From Candidatus Latescibacterota bacterium (GTDB lineage: Bacteria; Latescibacterota; UBA2968): a DNA stretch of 64,000 nt. The stretch lies in assembly GCA_021295695.1 (NCBI GenBank), contig JAGWBW010000006.1, positions 4,483 to 68,482 on the forward strand. Reading direction: 5' to 3'. Shown one piece after another: positions 51,635 to 60,372 of the stretch; positions within the stretch are counted from its first letter, which is position 1, and every line of letters begins with the position of its first letter. A model generated the notes under the pieces. It did no database searches. It was not told the origin of the DNA and saw only the letters and a list, made by a program, of their open reading frames with translations. The position numbers and the translations under genes were made by a program.

Positions 51635-53114
51635 GATAATCCATTTCGGGGCGCAATTCCCAGCGGATCGTATCTGTGGGTTTGGTATGGCGCGCCCAGG
51701 CTGTGAGGATGCGGGTGTCTCTGTTTCGGGCAGCGATCTGAGATGCGATGGCGTCGGGATCCCAGCCATCGAGGATGCGGGCGGTGAAATTTTTGATCAG
51801 GCTTTGACAAGTGAGGTCATTTGCGCGGTCGTGCAATTCGTTGGGGTCTTCTTTCAGGTTGAAGAGTTGACAGGGCTGATTGTGGTAGTAATTGAATTTC
51901 CATTTGTCCTGCCGAATCATGCGCTGGTACACGCCTTCGGCTGAGAAGGGACCGCCACCGCCTGCTCTATCCTGACAAAATTCGGAGAAGGCGAGGTTGT
52001 CCCAGGATGTGTTTTCGCCGCGCATCAAGGGCAGGAGTGAGCGTCCGCGAGAGTGGGGGAGTTCGGGGCATTGCAGGGCGTCGATCATGGTGGCGTTGAG
52101 ATCGACAGAAGAGATGACGTTGTCAAAGTGTTTGCCTTCGGGCAGGTGACCGGGCCAGGAGAGGATGGCGGGTACTTTGGCGGAGTGTTCGTAGAAGGTT
52201 TGTTTCCACCACAGGCCGTGTTCGCCAGCTTGTTCGCCGTGGTCTGACATGTAAATGACGAGGGTGTTTTCGAGCAATTCGTTTTGACGGAGGGCTGTAA
52301 GGATCTGCCCGATCATGTAATCCATGCGATCAACGAGTGCCCAGTATGCCGTGCGCGCGCGGTGGATTTCGGCTTCTGTGACGGTTGCAATGCCGCAGCG
52401 TTCGCGCCAGTGTTTGATGTGGGGATGCAGGTCGTCGGAGAAAGGGACAGAGATGGCGGGGGGCGGTACGCGACCATCGTAGCGTTTGTAGTCGGCGCGG
52501 CGCGCGACAAATGGCTGGTGGGGCAGCATAAAGCCAACGCTTAGAGAGAAGGGTTCTGCGGGTTGTCCAGCGCGTTTTTTTACGCCCAGGCGGTCGAGGT
52601 ATGCGACGGTTGCTGCGGTTACGTCTTCGTCGTGTACCTGATACGCACTTTGCCCGATACCCGATTTCGTCAGGCTGACGCGAGCGGGACCTGCTGTGCC
52701 GGAGAGCATCCCGTGGTTGACGCCGCCGCCACCGGAATGATTGGGTCCGTGATCGCCTACAAGGCGCTGGGCATATCCGTGTAGCTGATCTGGCCCGTTG
52801 GAATGCATGCGTCCTACAAGAACGGGGTCATAGCCTCCCGCGCCCATGGCATGGGCAAATGTGGGAATGCTCGAGTTGAGTATGTGCCCGTTTGTCCACA
52901 CTTCGTTTTCAAAGGGATAGCGCCCCGATAACATGGACATGCGCGAGGGTACGCATATCGGTGAGGGGCAGTAGCAGTTTTCAAATACAACGCCATTTGC
53001 CGCGAGGCTGTCGAGATGGGGGGTTTGAACGATTTTGTCTCCATAACAGCCCGTCACATAAGGATCGTGCTGGTCGGAGTGGATGTAGAGCAGGTTGGGT
53101 TTTGAATGTGCCAT
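51627..53114 (-). CDS. Type I sulfatase (choline-sulfatase/arylsulfatase-like)
   Basis: 495 residues. The formylglycine motif is CVPSR (C54), metal-binding sequence is LYIHSDQHDP (9-18), and YMSDHGEQAGEHGLWWKQT contains the Asp-His pair of the active site. There is no signal peptide, so it is cytoplasmic. The sequence is distinct from the plus-strand sulfatase 1 kb away, so the pair probably acts on different esters of the same substrate class. It overlaps the MFS gene by eight bases. AAAGGACAC precedes the ATG. Confidence 0.94.
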   Translation of the reverse strand: MAHSKPNLLYIHSDQHDPYVTGCYGDKIVQTPHLDSLAANGVVFENCYCPSPICVPSRMSMLSGRYPFENEVWTNGHILNSSIPTFAHAMGAGGYDPVLVGRMHSNGPDQLHGYAQRLVGDHGPNHSGGGGVNHGMLSGTAGPARVSLTKSGIGQSAYQVHDEDVTAATVAYLDRLGVKKRAGQPAEPFSLSVGFMLPHQPFVARRADYKRYDGRVPPPAISVPFSDDLHPHIKHWRERCGIATVTEAEIHRARTAYWALVDRMDYMIGQILTALRQNELLENTLVIYMSDHGEQAGEHGLWWKQTFYEHSAKVPAILSWPGHLPEGKHFDNVISSVDLNATMIDALQCPELPHSRGRSLLPLMRGENTSWDNLAFSEFCQDRAGGGGPFSAEGVYQRMIRQDKWKFNYYHNQPCQLFNLKEDPNELHDRANDLTCQSLIKNFTARILDGWDPDAIASQIAARNRDTRILTAWARHTKPTDTIRWELRPEMDYLE

Positions 53115-53128
53115 TGTGTGTCCTTTTT

Positions 53129-54196
53129 TTATTGCCGACTACCCGAGACCGGATAAAGGGTTAGTCGCGCTCTCTTCCCCGCGCCTTCATCGGAAACGAT
53201 TAGCGTGCCGTCCGCCGCGAAGGTAATACCTTCAACCTGACGATGCCATTGGGCGAGAAACTCTCTGACTGCAACGACCTTGCCCCCTGGCGTGATCTCC
53301 GCGATAGCTCCCTGACGGGCAGCTACGATAAAGTAATTTCCCGATATTGGATGTCGCTCGATTCCCGAAGGTTGAAATTTTTTTCCTTTGATATGCTGAG
53401 AGAATTCAGCGACAGGTATTATGGTATGTGCATCTACACTTAGTTGTTTCTCGTCAATTGACCAATGATATATTGCCAACTGTCCTTCCATGTCTGCGCT
53501 GCGAGCGTCCTTGCACATCAGTAAGAGTACCCGCTTGCTCTCGTCATACGCCAGGCCCTCTATTTCGCAATCTCTGCCGACCCCAGTCGTATAAACATTG
53601 AAGAGAACGGACTCGCCAGCAGTTCCCTCGCGAGACTCATATAGTCGCCCTGAACTCGTGACCAAATAGATCTGGTCGTCAATTGTTGCAATGCCCTCAA
53701 AATCACTGGCAACCGGGTTCTTCATGTCCGATAGTTGGAATGATTTTGCGATTGACCCATTCTGATAATCGATCTCGAAAATGACCCCTCTTTCATCATT
53801 GTGCGATAGGAGTCGGTTGTCTCGGGTCATTGCCAAACCTGAGATCTCCTCGAGATGCTCGGGAAGTTTCCAGTGCGTCGCGGTATCTTCGTTTAGTGTA
53901 TAGCTTTCGAGAGATATATTCCTTTGTAATACTGCCATTGTATCCGCCGAAGGGGTGATGATGGAAGTATCTGAAGCGGTATCTTCGTTTAGTGTATAGT
54001 TTTCGGGAGATATTTCTTCTTCTAATACCGCCATTGTGTCCGCTAAAGGGCGGACGGTCAGAGTATCAGGATCTGCGTTTGACGAATTCCCACTAAAATC
54101 TGAAGATGGATCTTTGCCAATGCCCATCGACAACAGGTAGAGCAAAATGCCAAAACCAAGGAAGCCCAGTAAAAATTTGTCTGTGTGATTCTTCAT
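53129..54196 (-). CDS. SdiA-regulated-type beta-propeller protein, exported
   Basis: 355 residues with an N-terminal membrane anchor (about 7-26, FLLGFLGFGILLYLLSMGIG), a low-complexity linker holding a 32-residue tandem duplication, and a propeller domain (about 110-350). Recognisable strands include EEISGLAMTRDNRLLSHND, SDFEGIATIDDQIYLVTSS and EIEGLAYDESKRVLLLMCKD. This is the SdiA-regulated (YjiK-like) family, related in fold to phytase-like and esterase-like propellers. It probably faces the periplasm. It is last in a three-gene operon, 16 bases after the DUF4956 gene. Confidence 0.8.
   Translation of the reverse strand: MKNHTDKFLLGFLGFGILLYLLSMGIGKDPSSDFSGNSSNADPDTLTVRPLADTMAVLEEEISPENYTLNEDTASDTSIITPSADTMAVLQRNISLESYTLNEDTATHWKLPEHLEEISGLAMTRDNRLLSHNDERGVIFEIDYQNGSIAKSFQLSDMKNPVASDFEGIATIDDQIYLVTSSGRLYESREGTAGESVLFNVYTTGVGRDCEIEGLAYDESKRVLLLMCKDARSADMEGQLAIYHWSIDEKQLSVDAHTIIPVAEFSQHIKGKKFQPSGIERHPISGNYFIVAARQGAIAEITPGGKVVAVREFLAQWHRQVEGITFAADGTLIVSDEGAGKRARLTLYPVSGSRQ
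53880..54071 (-). repeat. Tandem duplication of 96 bp in the propeller-protein linker
   Basis: Two copies with a 96-bp period (GCGGTATCTTCG at 53880 and 53976; CCGCCGAAGGGG / CCGCTAAAGGGC at 53944 and 54040) encode repeated ADTMAVL-x8-YTLNEDTA segments. It is in frame and recent enough to be obvious at the DNA level. Confidence 0.85.
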
Positions 54197-54212
54197 TTTA
54201 CAACCTTCAATT

Positions 54213-55142
54213 TTAAACTTTAGTCAGCGTTGCGTTTTGATATGCTTTTAAAATCGACTTTTTGCTCTTTTCAATATCCTGGATGAGGGAAGGCAGATCG
54301 ACGGATTGTTTTAACGAAACATCATACACAATGATGGTCGTTCCATCCTCTTTCTCGATCACGTCTGCTACCTGCCACTGGTTGGTTCCGGATTTCAGGA
54401 TTTGAGCTGTTGCTTTTTGCGCTGCTTTGACCTTCGTTGTATGTACTTCTATCCGAGCATAATAGGGATTTCCGGTGGTAATGGCCTTTGATCCAGAGGT
54501 CTGGGCTGAGTGATCAGGTGAAACAATTCTCCAGCCGGATAGTACTGGTGGTTGCGCGCCATAATTGGTTTTCCACACGCCCAGTGTTATGGTGACGAAA
54601 GCCAGCGATGCGATGTAGGCCACAGTCGTAAGCTGGGTGCCGGCCGCCAGCCCTATCCCGATGACCATAAACATGTACACGCCCTCTATGGTCGATTTGA
54701 GTGAGAGCCGAAAGGTGACAGCGGCCACGATACCCGCCAGACTGAACGCAAGGGCGAGACTACCCTTCACCAAAAAAACAACCAGTGAGATGGCGACAGG
54801 TATCACGAGCAGAGTTTGTACAAAGGATTGGCTGTATTTTTTGGACGAATGCGTCCAGGCATATACCCAGGTAATTGGGAGGGTAACCGCGAAGGCGAGT
54901 ACCAAAGCGACCACAACTGGAATCGTGTGTTCCGGATCGGCGAGCCGGTTTACCCCTTCTTTGATGTTTCCAAGCGGAACGGCCGCATCGACCCCGGAAT
55001 CAAAGGATGTTCCTACAAAGATGCGTTCACGCTCCTGGGCGACGTAATGGAGAATTTCGGGGAATATGTGAAAAATTGCGTTGAGAATCAAAAGCCAGGT
55101 GATATAGTAGATGGCGAGACGTATGATGATGTTGTTGAGCAT
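54213..55142 (-). CDS. DUF4956 membrane protein
   Basis: 309 residues. Helix 1 is at 6-28, a short external loop follows, and four helices lie at about 72-190. The family core AGIVAAVTFRLSLKSTIEGVY and MVIGIGLAAGTQLTTVAYIA identifies DUF4956. A cytoplasmic C-terminal domain (about 205-309) ends the protein. In many bacteria DUF4956 genes sit next to CotH-type kinases and VTC-like polyphosphate polymerases, which suggests a role in phosphotransfer or polyphosphate handling at the membrane. A very strong AAAGGAGG site precedes it, 18 bases after the kinase-barrel gene. Confidence 0.82.
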   Translation of the reverse strand: MLNNIIIRLAIYYITWLLILNAIFHIFPEILHYVAQERERIFVGTSFDSGVDAAVPLGNIKEGVNRLADPEHTIPVVVALVLAFAVTLPITWVYAWTHSSKKYSQSFVQTLLVIPVAISLVVFLVKGSLALAFSLAGIVAAVTFRLSLKSTIEGVYMFMVIGIGLAAGTQLTTVAYIASLAFVTITLGVWKTNYGAQPPVLSGWRIVSPDHSAQTSGSKAITTGNPYYARIEVHTTKVKAAQKATAQILKSGTNQWQVADVIEKEDGTTIIVYDVSLKQSVDLPSLIQDIEKSKKSILKAYQNATLTKV

Positions 55143-55160
55143 CGCATCCTCCTTTATTAG

Positions 55161-57872
55161 CTAAAACATAAAGCCAGCGCGCAGATATACGCCCGCCAAG
55201 TCATCGCCTTTTACGATTGCCGCGCTCAAGGTCTGCTGGCGCTGGAGAAAAGACAGCCAGAATCCACCTCCGATACTGTTGTGCCATTTATCTGCATTGT
55301 CCGGATCTCCGTCATAAATCACCCGGCCAGCATCGGCCGCACCGAACACGCCCAACTCTCCCAACACCAGAAGCTTGATTTTTGTCAGAACCAGTCGCAG
55401 TTCGGAATTTCCATACAGCGCAGTCTCTCCAGCGAACCGGTTTTTCCGGAAACCGCGCAAATTGCCACTGGATATGCCACCGCCGACAAAACCAGATCCG
55501 CCCAGAAAGGCACTCTCGTGGAAGGGAAAGGTTCCCCACACCTTCTTGCCACCCGCTCTTAAGACAAGGGTCGGGGTGGTCGGAATAGGAGCAGTCAGGT
55601 AAGTACTGGCTGCCCCATCTATACTACCAAAGGTCGATTCTACATCCCAGACTCCTGGATAGATGTCTCCGGCAACCCTGACCCTGACCCCCTGAGTGGG
55701 ATACCCTAAACTGTTGCGCGTGTCGTACACGACTTCACCCAGTGCGCCTACCTGACCAAAGGAATCCGTACCGTACAGTGGGTGATCGCGCGAACCGATA
55801 TATTTTTCACTGTTGGAACTGAAGGGTGTGTTTGAATACTTGATAATCGGCCCAAAGTCAATGGTTAATTTCGAGCGAAGCGATCCCATACCAACATGAG
55901 GCATATCTCCTTTATAATCTCCCGCTCGAAATTCGAGGGCCGGTGCGAAAACGAAATGATTTTGTTCCACCTTATAAAAGGAAGACGGCTCAGGAATTTC
56001 TGTTTTGTTACCGAATCCGTTGAACCGGATTATCTGGATTCCGGAGTACTTTAAGTAGATTCTCGCGTCGAAGTCGCGCATGAATTCGCGAAAGTTTCCG
56101 GTATAGGAGGCAAAGAGCTTGATTCCCTCGAGATCATTGTCTTTCGCCAGTCCGATCTTAAAAAAGTGTTGCGAAGAAAAAGGGTCTTTTCGATAGCCGA
56201 AATACTGTCGATGGTAGGTCATACCCAAGAATACATCGAGATCCGGATTTACCCTGATAATCGGAGCAGTGGCAGTCTGTCCGCCCCAATCCAGTGCATA
56301 TCTCGCACGGAGAAGCCGCGCGGGAGGACGCTTGTAGGGTCGTTCGTCGATTTTCGCGCCCTTGCCTTTGGCGAACTGATTTTTTCTACGATAATCATAA
56401 AACCGGATCTTTGAACCAGCAGATGAGTTTGTAAGTGTGTCATCCCCACCGCCACCATCAATGCGAACGACAATCTGTCCCTTTGTCCCCGATATTTCCG
56501 CACGGTCATCCCCGCCCCGGAGATATATTCGGACTTCCCTGGTTTCCTGGGGATGGAAAGTTCTTTGGAAATAGGGTGTCTTCTTTTTTTCTCCAGTACC
56601 TTCCCTTAGACCGATACGGACCAGGAGATCGCCGCTCGGCAGGTGTTCACACTGGGCGTACTCGTCCTTATCGGTCGCCTGGATTTCGACCTGGTGGGTA
56701 ATCAATTCATAGTATCTGCTGGCAAAATCAGGCAATGCGTCCCGCCTCGATTTGAGGGCTTGTGTAAGCGTTTCTCCGATCATCTTGTAATACGGTGGTG
56801 GAAGCCTCCGCACGGCATCCTCGATAACCTGGTCGGGCAGGTCATTGCAAAACGCCGTTACTACTGAATCCCAGGTGCTCTTATTGAGTTCGGACAGAAA
56901 CTCGCGGTCCATCTCCCAACCAGTGGTCGATAGGCCTACCAGGCTCGGATATTCGTCTTCGAATTTGATTTGTCTGGGGAGTCTTTTGCGTGCCATTGCC
57001 ATAGCAAATCCCTTGAAGCCGATAAAAGCCTGGTCGCGGTCTTCGGGTATTGGAAGCCATGTATAACAATCGCCATCGGGGAATTGCGCCCACCTCCACT
57101 GGCCGTAATGGCGGTCCTTGTCGCCGATAAAAAGATCCATCAGTTTTGCTTTTAGATAGGCACGGGCATCGATGCGGTTGCAGGGACTTTCTTCAAGGTG
57201 TTCCCACAGCCTCTCCGTTCCGCTGACCCTCCGGGAACCCGCAAAGCCGGGTGTATCGTCCGGCCCTTCAGACGGGTGTTCTTGCAGCGTTCCGATAAGG
57301 CCGGCAAACTCTTTGCGGTACTCTCCCAGCCTTGGATCATCCGGAATGACTACGAGCGTATGTTTGGAATGGAGAATACCAGTGGCTTCCATAAGCGGAT
57401 CAGCCACGAGTGCCCCTGTTGGTAAAAGCGCGCTGATCAAGTCCTGAAGGACGTCATCTACAATGGAATCCTTGAGTTCATCCCATATTCTTTTGGTGGG
57501 ATCTTTATCCAGGGAACGAACCGTATAGCGGCGGCCGTCTTTCCCTGTAAAGTGAAGCGAGATGGACTGCCCGAATCCGCCGGTGCGAAGCGGTGTCAAG
57601 CCACCTCCTACTTTGTCGAGGTCGAGGACGGCAACCTCGATAGGGGTAGTCCAGAGGTCCCGGTTATTGCTGCCGTAGAACCAGCGTTTGAACCCGCCAG
57701 CCCGGAACCTTTCCCCTGGAACCACCATGTGGGTTCTGGCTCCCTGCGGAGGAATAGATCGGTGAATCCTGTGCCCTGGAGCAGGTGAATCCTCATCAGG
57801 TGTGGATTCTATCGGAACAGAAAAAGCGAGCACCAACAAGAATAAAATAGCGTTCTGTTTGGGAAATACCAT
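55161..57872 (-). CDS. Atypical-kinase-like domain fused to an outer-membrane beta-barrel
   Basis: 903 residues. A signal peptide (about 1-23) precedes a region of about 60-400 with GKDGRRYTVRSLDKDP (possible nucleotide-binding beta hairpin), LFIGDKDRHYGQWRW (D253-H255, catalytic-loop-like) and PIPEDRDQAF (278-283, metal-binding Asp pair). These resemble FAM20/CotH/HipA-type atypical kinases. A short Gly/Asp segment (IDGGGGDDTL, about 480) recalls calcium-binding rolls. The last 350 residues form an Omp85-like barrel with LRGFRKNRFAG and a terminal Phe (YLRAGFMF). First gene of the DUF4956 operon. Activity is inferred from motifs only. Confidence 0.75.
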   Translation of the reverse strand: MVFPKQNAILFLLVLAFSVPIESTPDEDSPAPGHRIHRSIPPQGARTHMVVPGERFRAGGFKRWFYGSNNRDLWTTPIEVAVLDLDKVGGGLTPLRTGGFGQSISLHFTGKDGRRYTVRSLDKDPTKRIWDELKDSIVDDVLQDLISALLPTGALVADPLMEATGILHSKHTLVVIPDDPRLGEYRKEFAGLIGTLQEHPSEGPDDTPGFAGSRRVSGTERLWEHLEESPCNRIDARAYLKAKLMDLFIGDKDRHYGQWRWAQFPDGDCYTWLPIPEDRDQAFIGFKGFAMAMARKRLPRQIKFEDEYPSLVGLSTTGWEMDREFLSELNKSTWDSVVTAFCNDLPDQVIEDAVRRLPPPYYKMIGETLTQALKSRRDALPDFASRYYELITHQVEIQATDKDEYAQCEHLPSGDLLVRIGLREGTGEKKKTPYFQRTFHPQETREVRIYLRGGDDRAEISGTKGQIVVRIDGGGGDDTLTNSSAGSKIRFYDYRRKNQFAKGKGAKIDERPYKRPPARLLRARYALDWGGQTATAPIIRVNPDLDVFLGMTYHRQYFGYRKDPFSSQHFFKIGLAKDNDLEGIKLFASYTGNFREFMRDFDARIYLKYSGIQIIRFNGFGNKTEIPEPSSFYKVEQNHFVFAPALEFRAGDYKGDMPHVGMGSLRSKLTIDFGPIIKYSNTPFSSNSEKYIGSRDHPLYGTDSFGQVGALGEVVYDTRNSLGYPTQGVRVRVAGDIYPGVWDVESTFGSIDGAASTYLTAPIPTTPTLVLRAGGKKVWGTFPFHESAFLGGSGFVGGGISSGNLRGFRKNRFAGETALYGNSELRLVLTKIKLLVLGELGVFGAADAGRVIYDGDPDNADKWHNSIGGGFWLSFLQRQQTLSAAIVKGDDLAGVYLRAGFMF

Positions 57873-57925
57873 TTTTATCCTTTCGTTTCATGGTGATTGG
57901 GATAACCCGAAGTTGGAATGACGCA

Positions 57926-60157
57926 TCAAAATGCATATCCGACTGCGGTATAAATCTCGATATCTTTTTTTTCTGTGCTCACAATATCAATGCGAATGGG
58001 GCCTAAAAACGTTGTGCTGATATAACCACCAATACCAAAGCCGTGAATACGGGTATTTGGCTGATCCGGATTGTTGTACAGACCGCCCTGATAAAAAATT
58101 CCGACAGCACTGAGCGGTATGGCTCCCCAAAATTTCTTGTGGCTCCAAATAGAAATGCCCGCCGATACGAACCTGGGAACTCTCAGTTCATCTCGTTGAA
58201 GACCGACAACGCGCAATGCTGCGTTACTAAAGTGTCCTGCACCACCTAATGCGAAGTGTTCATAAATCGGCGCGGACTGTGTCATATAGCCTCCGTGAGA
58301 CCAGAGGCCCACACTCAATTGCGGATGGGGGCTGGCGAAGTACGCGAGTTGTGTTTGCACCTGCTTATGTGAAAAAGTCCGATGAACCCATTTTGCTTGC
58401 GTTTGAAAATAGATGCCGTGTCTTGTCAAAAACGCGTCGTCTCGCGTGTCAATACCTGCGGATAACCACAAGGCGGGCAGATCTTTAGACGCATTGCCTA
58501 TTGAACTGTCCGCATCGCGAATGCGGACATGCTCGACTTGATACCCCACTTTGAAACCTCCCCAACTGTGGAACAAAACCTGCATGCCCAATCGCGCGCG
58601 AAAACGCTTCTCGTTATACGCGTCCTGGCGTTGCCCATTTTGAAAATACAACCGGTCTTGATTCCAACCTTGAATCTGCCCAAGGAAACCCAGGCGCTTG
58701 GATGAGCGAAAAATTAAATCCATTTCAGCAAAATTCAAATTGCCCAACAGACCGCGAAAATAAAACTCTGCTACGGGGCCATAAGCATTTTGATGTGCAA
58801 GCTCGGTCAGTGCCGAAACCCCAAAATCATTGTCGTAATGAAGTCCTATTTTCAGCTCACTGGGGGGGTTTTCAAGCACCTGAAAAACCAATTCGGTATA
58901 GTTTTCATGGTAGATGACTTCGTAATCTACCGTTTGAAATAATCCGGTCGCATAGAACCGGCCAGATTCGTTTTCCAGTTTCCGGAACGATATCGGCTTG
59001 TTCACAAACTTTTCCAATCGCGATGTAAATACCTCTTGTGAATAGCGCTCTAAACCCTCAATTCGCACCCGGTCAATTACAATATCCGATGGTATATCTA
59101 CCCAGGTTCTGAAATCAAAATCATCTGGTAATATTGACGGTCTCGACTTTTCAACGCGTTTTGAAATTCCGAGTGTTTGCAGGGCCTTCCAGATCGCATC
59201 TATATGTTTTTCGGCTTCTTTTTCGCCAATTGGGATTAAGGTATATGACAGATTAAAATCGCCACCATCAAATTTTTTTAAATCAGGGGTTATCAGCACA
59301 TGGGCACGTTTTCGATTTGCAATTTTTTTTTCTTCAATTCGAAAACTAACAGCTTGATCTATGACGTCGATGATATCTTCAATTTCGTGCTTTTGGGTGC
59401 GCAAAGGCGTGGCACAATCCACGGCAATAACAAAATCAGCACCAGCGTCTAATGCGACATCTACAGGCAGATTATTGACAATGCCGCCATCGACGAGATG
59501 GGTTTGTTCTGTGCTTATCGGCGCAAATACCCCGGGAACAGAAATACTCGCTCTGATTGCCGTGCCGAGCGAGCCATTTTTAATCACGACCTGTTCGCCA
59601 GATAAAATATCTGTTGCTATTGCGCGAAAAGGCGTTGAGAGCCGATCAAAATCGTTTCTCGCCCGATAAATTGCGCCAAGGGTCAATTGATTGAGAAAAT
59701 GCTGAATTTTTTGTCCGGCAAAAACCCCATAGGGCAATTTCAGGTTCAGTTTATCGAGGCGCAATGCAAGCATCTGGCGATCAGCTATTGGTTTGCGATT
59801 CAAATTCGACAGACGGCGGTTGGGGCTATTGTTGGTTATTTCCCACCAGTCTGTTCCCACAATAATGCGTTCGACATTATCAACAGAGTATCCGGCAGCG
59901 TACAGGCCGCCCACCAGAGCGCCATAACTCACGCCCACGACCAAATCAATGGGTATGCCTTCGCGCTCGAGCACGCGCAATACGCCGATATGTGCCCCTC
60001 CACGCGCGCCTCCTCCACTGAGCACGAGTGCGACTCGGGGCTTCTGTTGTGCAAAAGAAGGCAGCGTGATAGACAAGGCAAAACCGAAACAGAAGACAAA
60101 AACAAACAGGCTTTGAACTATTCTGCATTTGGTTGCATATAACTTTTTGTCCGTCAT
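57926..60157 (-). CDS. Patatin-like phospholipase with POTRA and outer-membrane barrel (PlpD-like)
   Basis: 743 residues. A signal peptide (about 15-36, ending SFAQ) precedes a patatin domain (40-260) with the oxyanion loop SGGGARGG (47-54), nucleophile GVSYG (S77) and the catalytic Asp in VDGGIVNNLP (about 221). A POTRA-like domain (about 310-385, VRIEGLERYSQEVFTSRLEKF) leads to a 16-strand Omp85 barrel (390-743) ending IYTAVGYAF. This is the type Vd secretion architecture of PlpD/FplA, in which the lipase is exposed or exported. Here it sits beside the kinase-barrel operon but 53 bases upstream of it. Confidence 0.88.
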   Translation of the reverse strand: MTDKKLYATKCRIVQSLFVFVFCFGFALSITLPSFAQQKPRVALVLSGGGARGGAHIGVLRVLEREGIPIDLVVGVSYGALVGGLYAAGYSVDNVERIIVGTDWWEITNNSPNRRLSNLNRKPIADRQMLALRLDKLNLKLPYGVFAGQKIQHFLNQLTLGAIYRARNDFDRLSTPFRAIATDILSGEQVVIKNGSLGTAIRASISVPGVFAPISTEQTHLVDGGIVNNLPVDVALDAGADFVIAVDCATPLRTQKHEIEDIIDVIDQAVSFRIEEKKIANRKRAHVLITPDLKKFDGGDFNLSYTLIPIGEKEAEKHIDAIWKALQTLGISKRVEKSRPSILPDDFDFRTWVDIPSDIVIDRVRIEGLERYSQEVFTSRLEKFVNKPISFRKLENESGRFYATGLFQTVDYEVIYHENYTELVFQVLENPPSELKIGLHYDNDFGVSALTELAHQNAYGPVAEFYFRGLLGNLNFAEMDLIFRSSKRLGFLGQIQGWNQDRLYFQNGQRQDAYNEKRFRARLGMQVLFHSWGGFKVGYQVEHVRIRDADSSIGNASKDLPALWLSAGIDTRDDAFLTRHGIYFQTQAKWVHRTFSHKQVQTQLAYFASPHPQLSVGLWSHGGYMTQSAPIYEHFALGGAGHFSNAALRVVGLQRDELRVPRFVSAGISIWSHKKFWGAIPLSAVGIFYQGGLYNNPDQPNTRIHGFGIGGYISTTFLGPIRIDIVSTEKKDIEIYTAVGYAF

Positions 60158-60255
60158 CTGGTTCTCGGCTTTGAAAGATCGATTCGCTCTCAGCCAACTT
60201 GTGGCAAGTCAAATCATTTTATGCACATATCTCAATAAATTACAGAATTTTAAAA

Positions 60256-60273
60256 AAAACGATATATCGTTTT
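60256..60273. promoter_or_regulatory. 18-bp perfect palindrome upstream of the patatin gene
   Basis: AAAACGATATATCGTTTT lies in the 215-bp gap between the patatin gene and the metalloprotease fragment. A third partial site ATATATCGTC follows at 60281-60290. On the minus strand it is followed by a run of T, so it could end the protease transcript. Alternatively it is an operator. No other gene is supported in this gap. Confidence 0.55.
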
Positions 60274-60372
60274 AAAGCCAATATATCGTCCTTATTAAAG
60301 AGGAACAAGTCTTATTCGGATTGCGTCTGTAGCATGGCAATCAGGCCATTGTCAGGCGTACTTCATGTTCGC

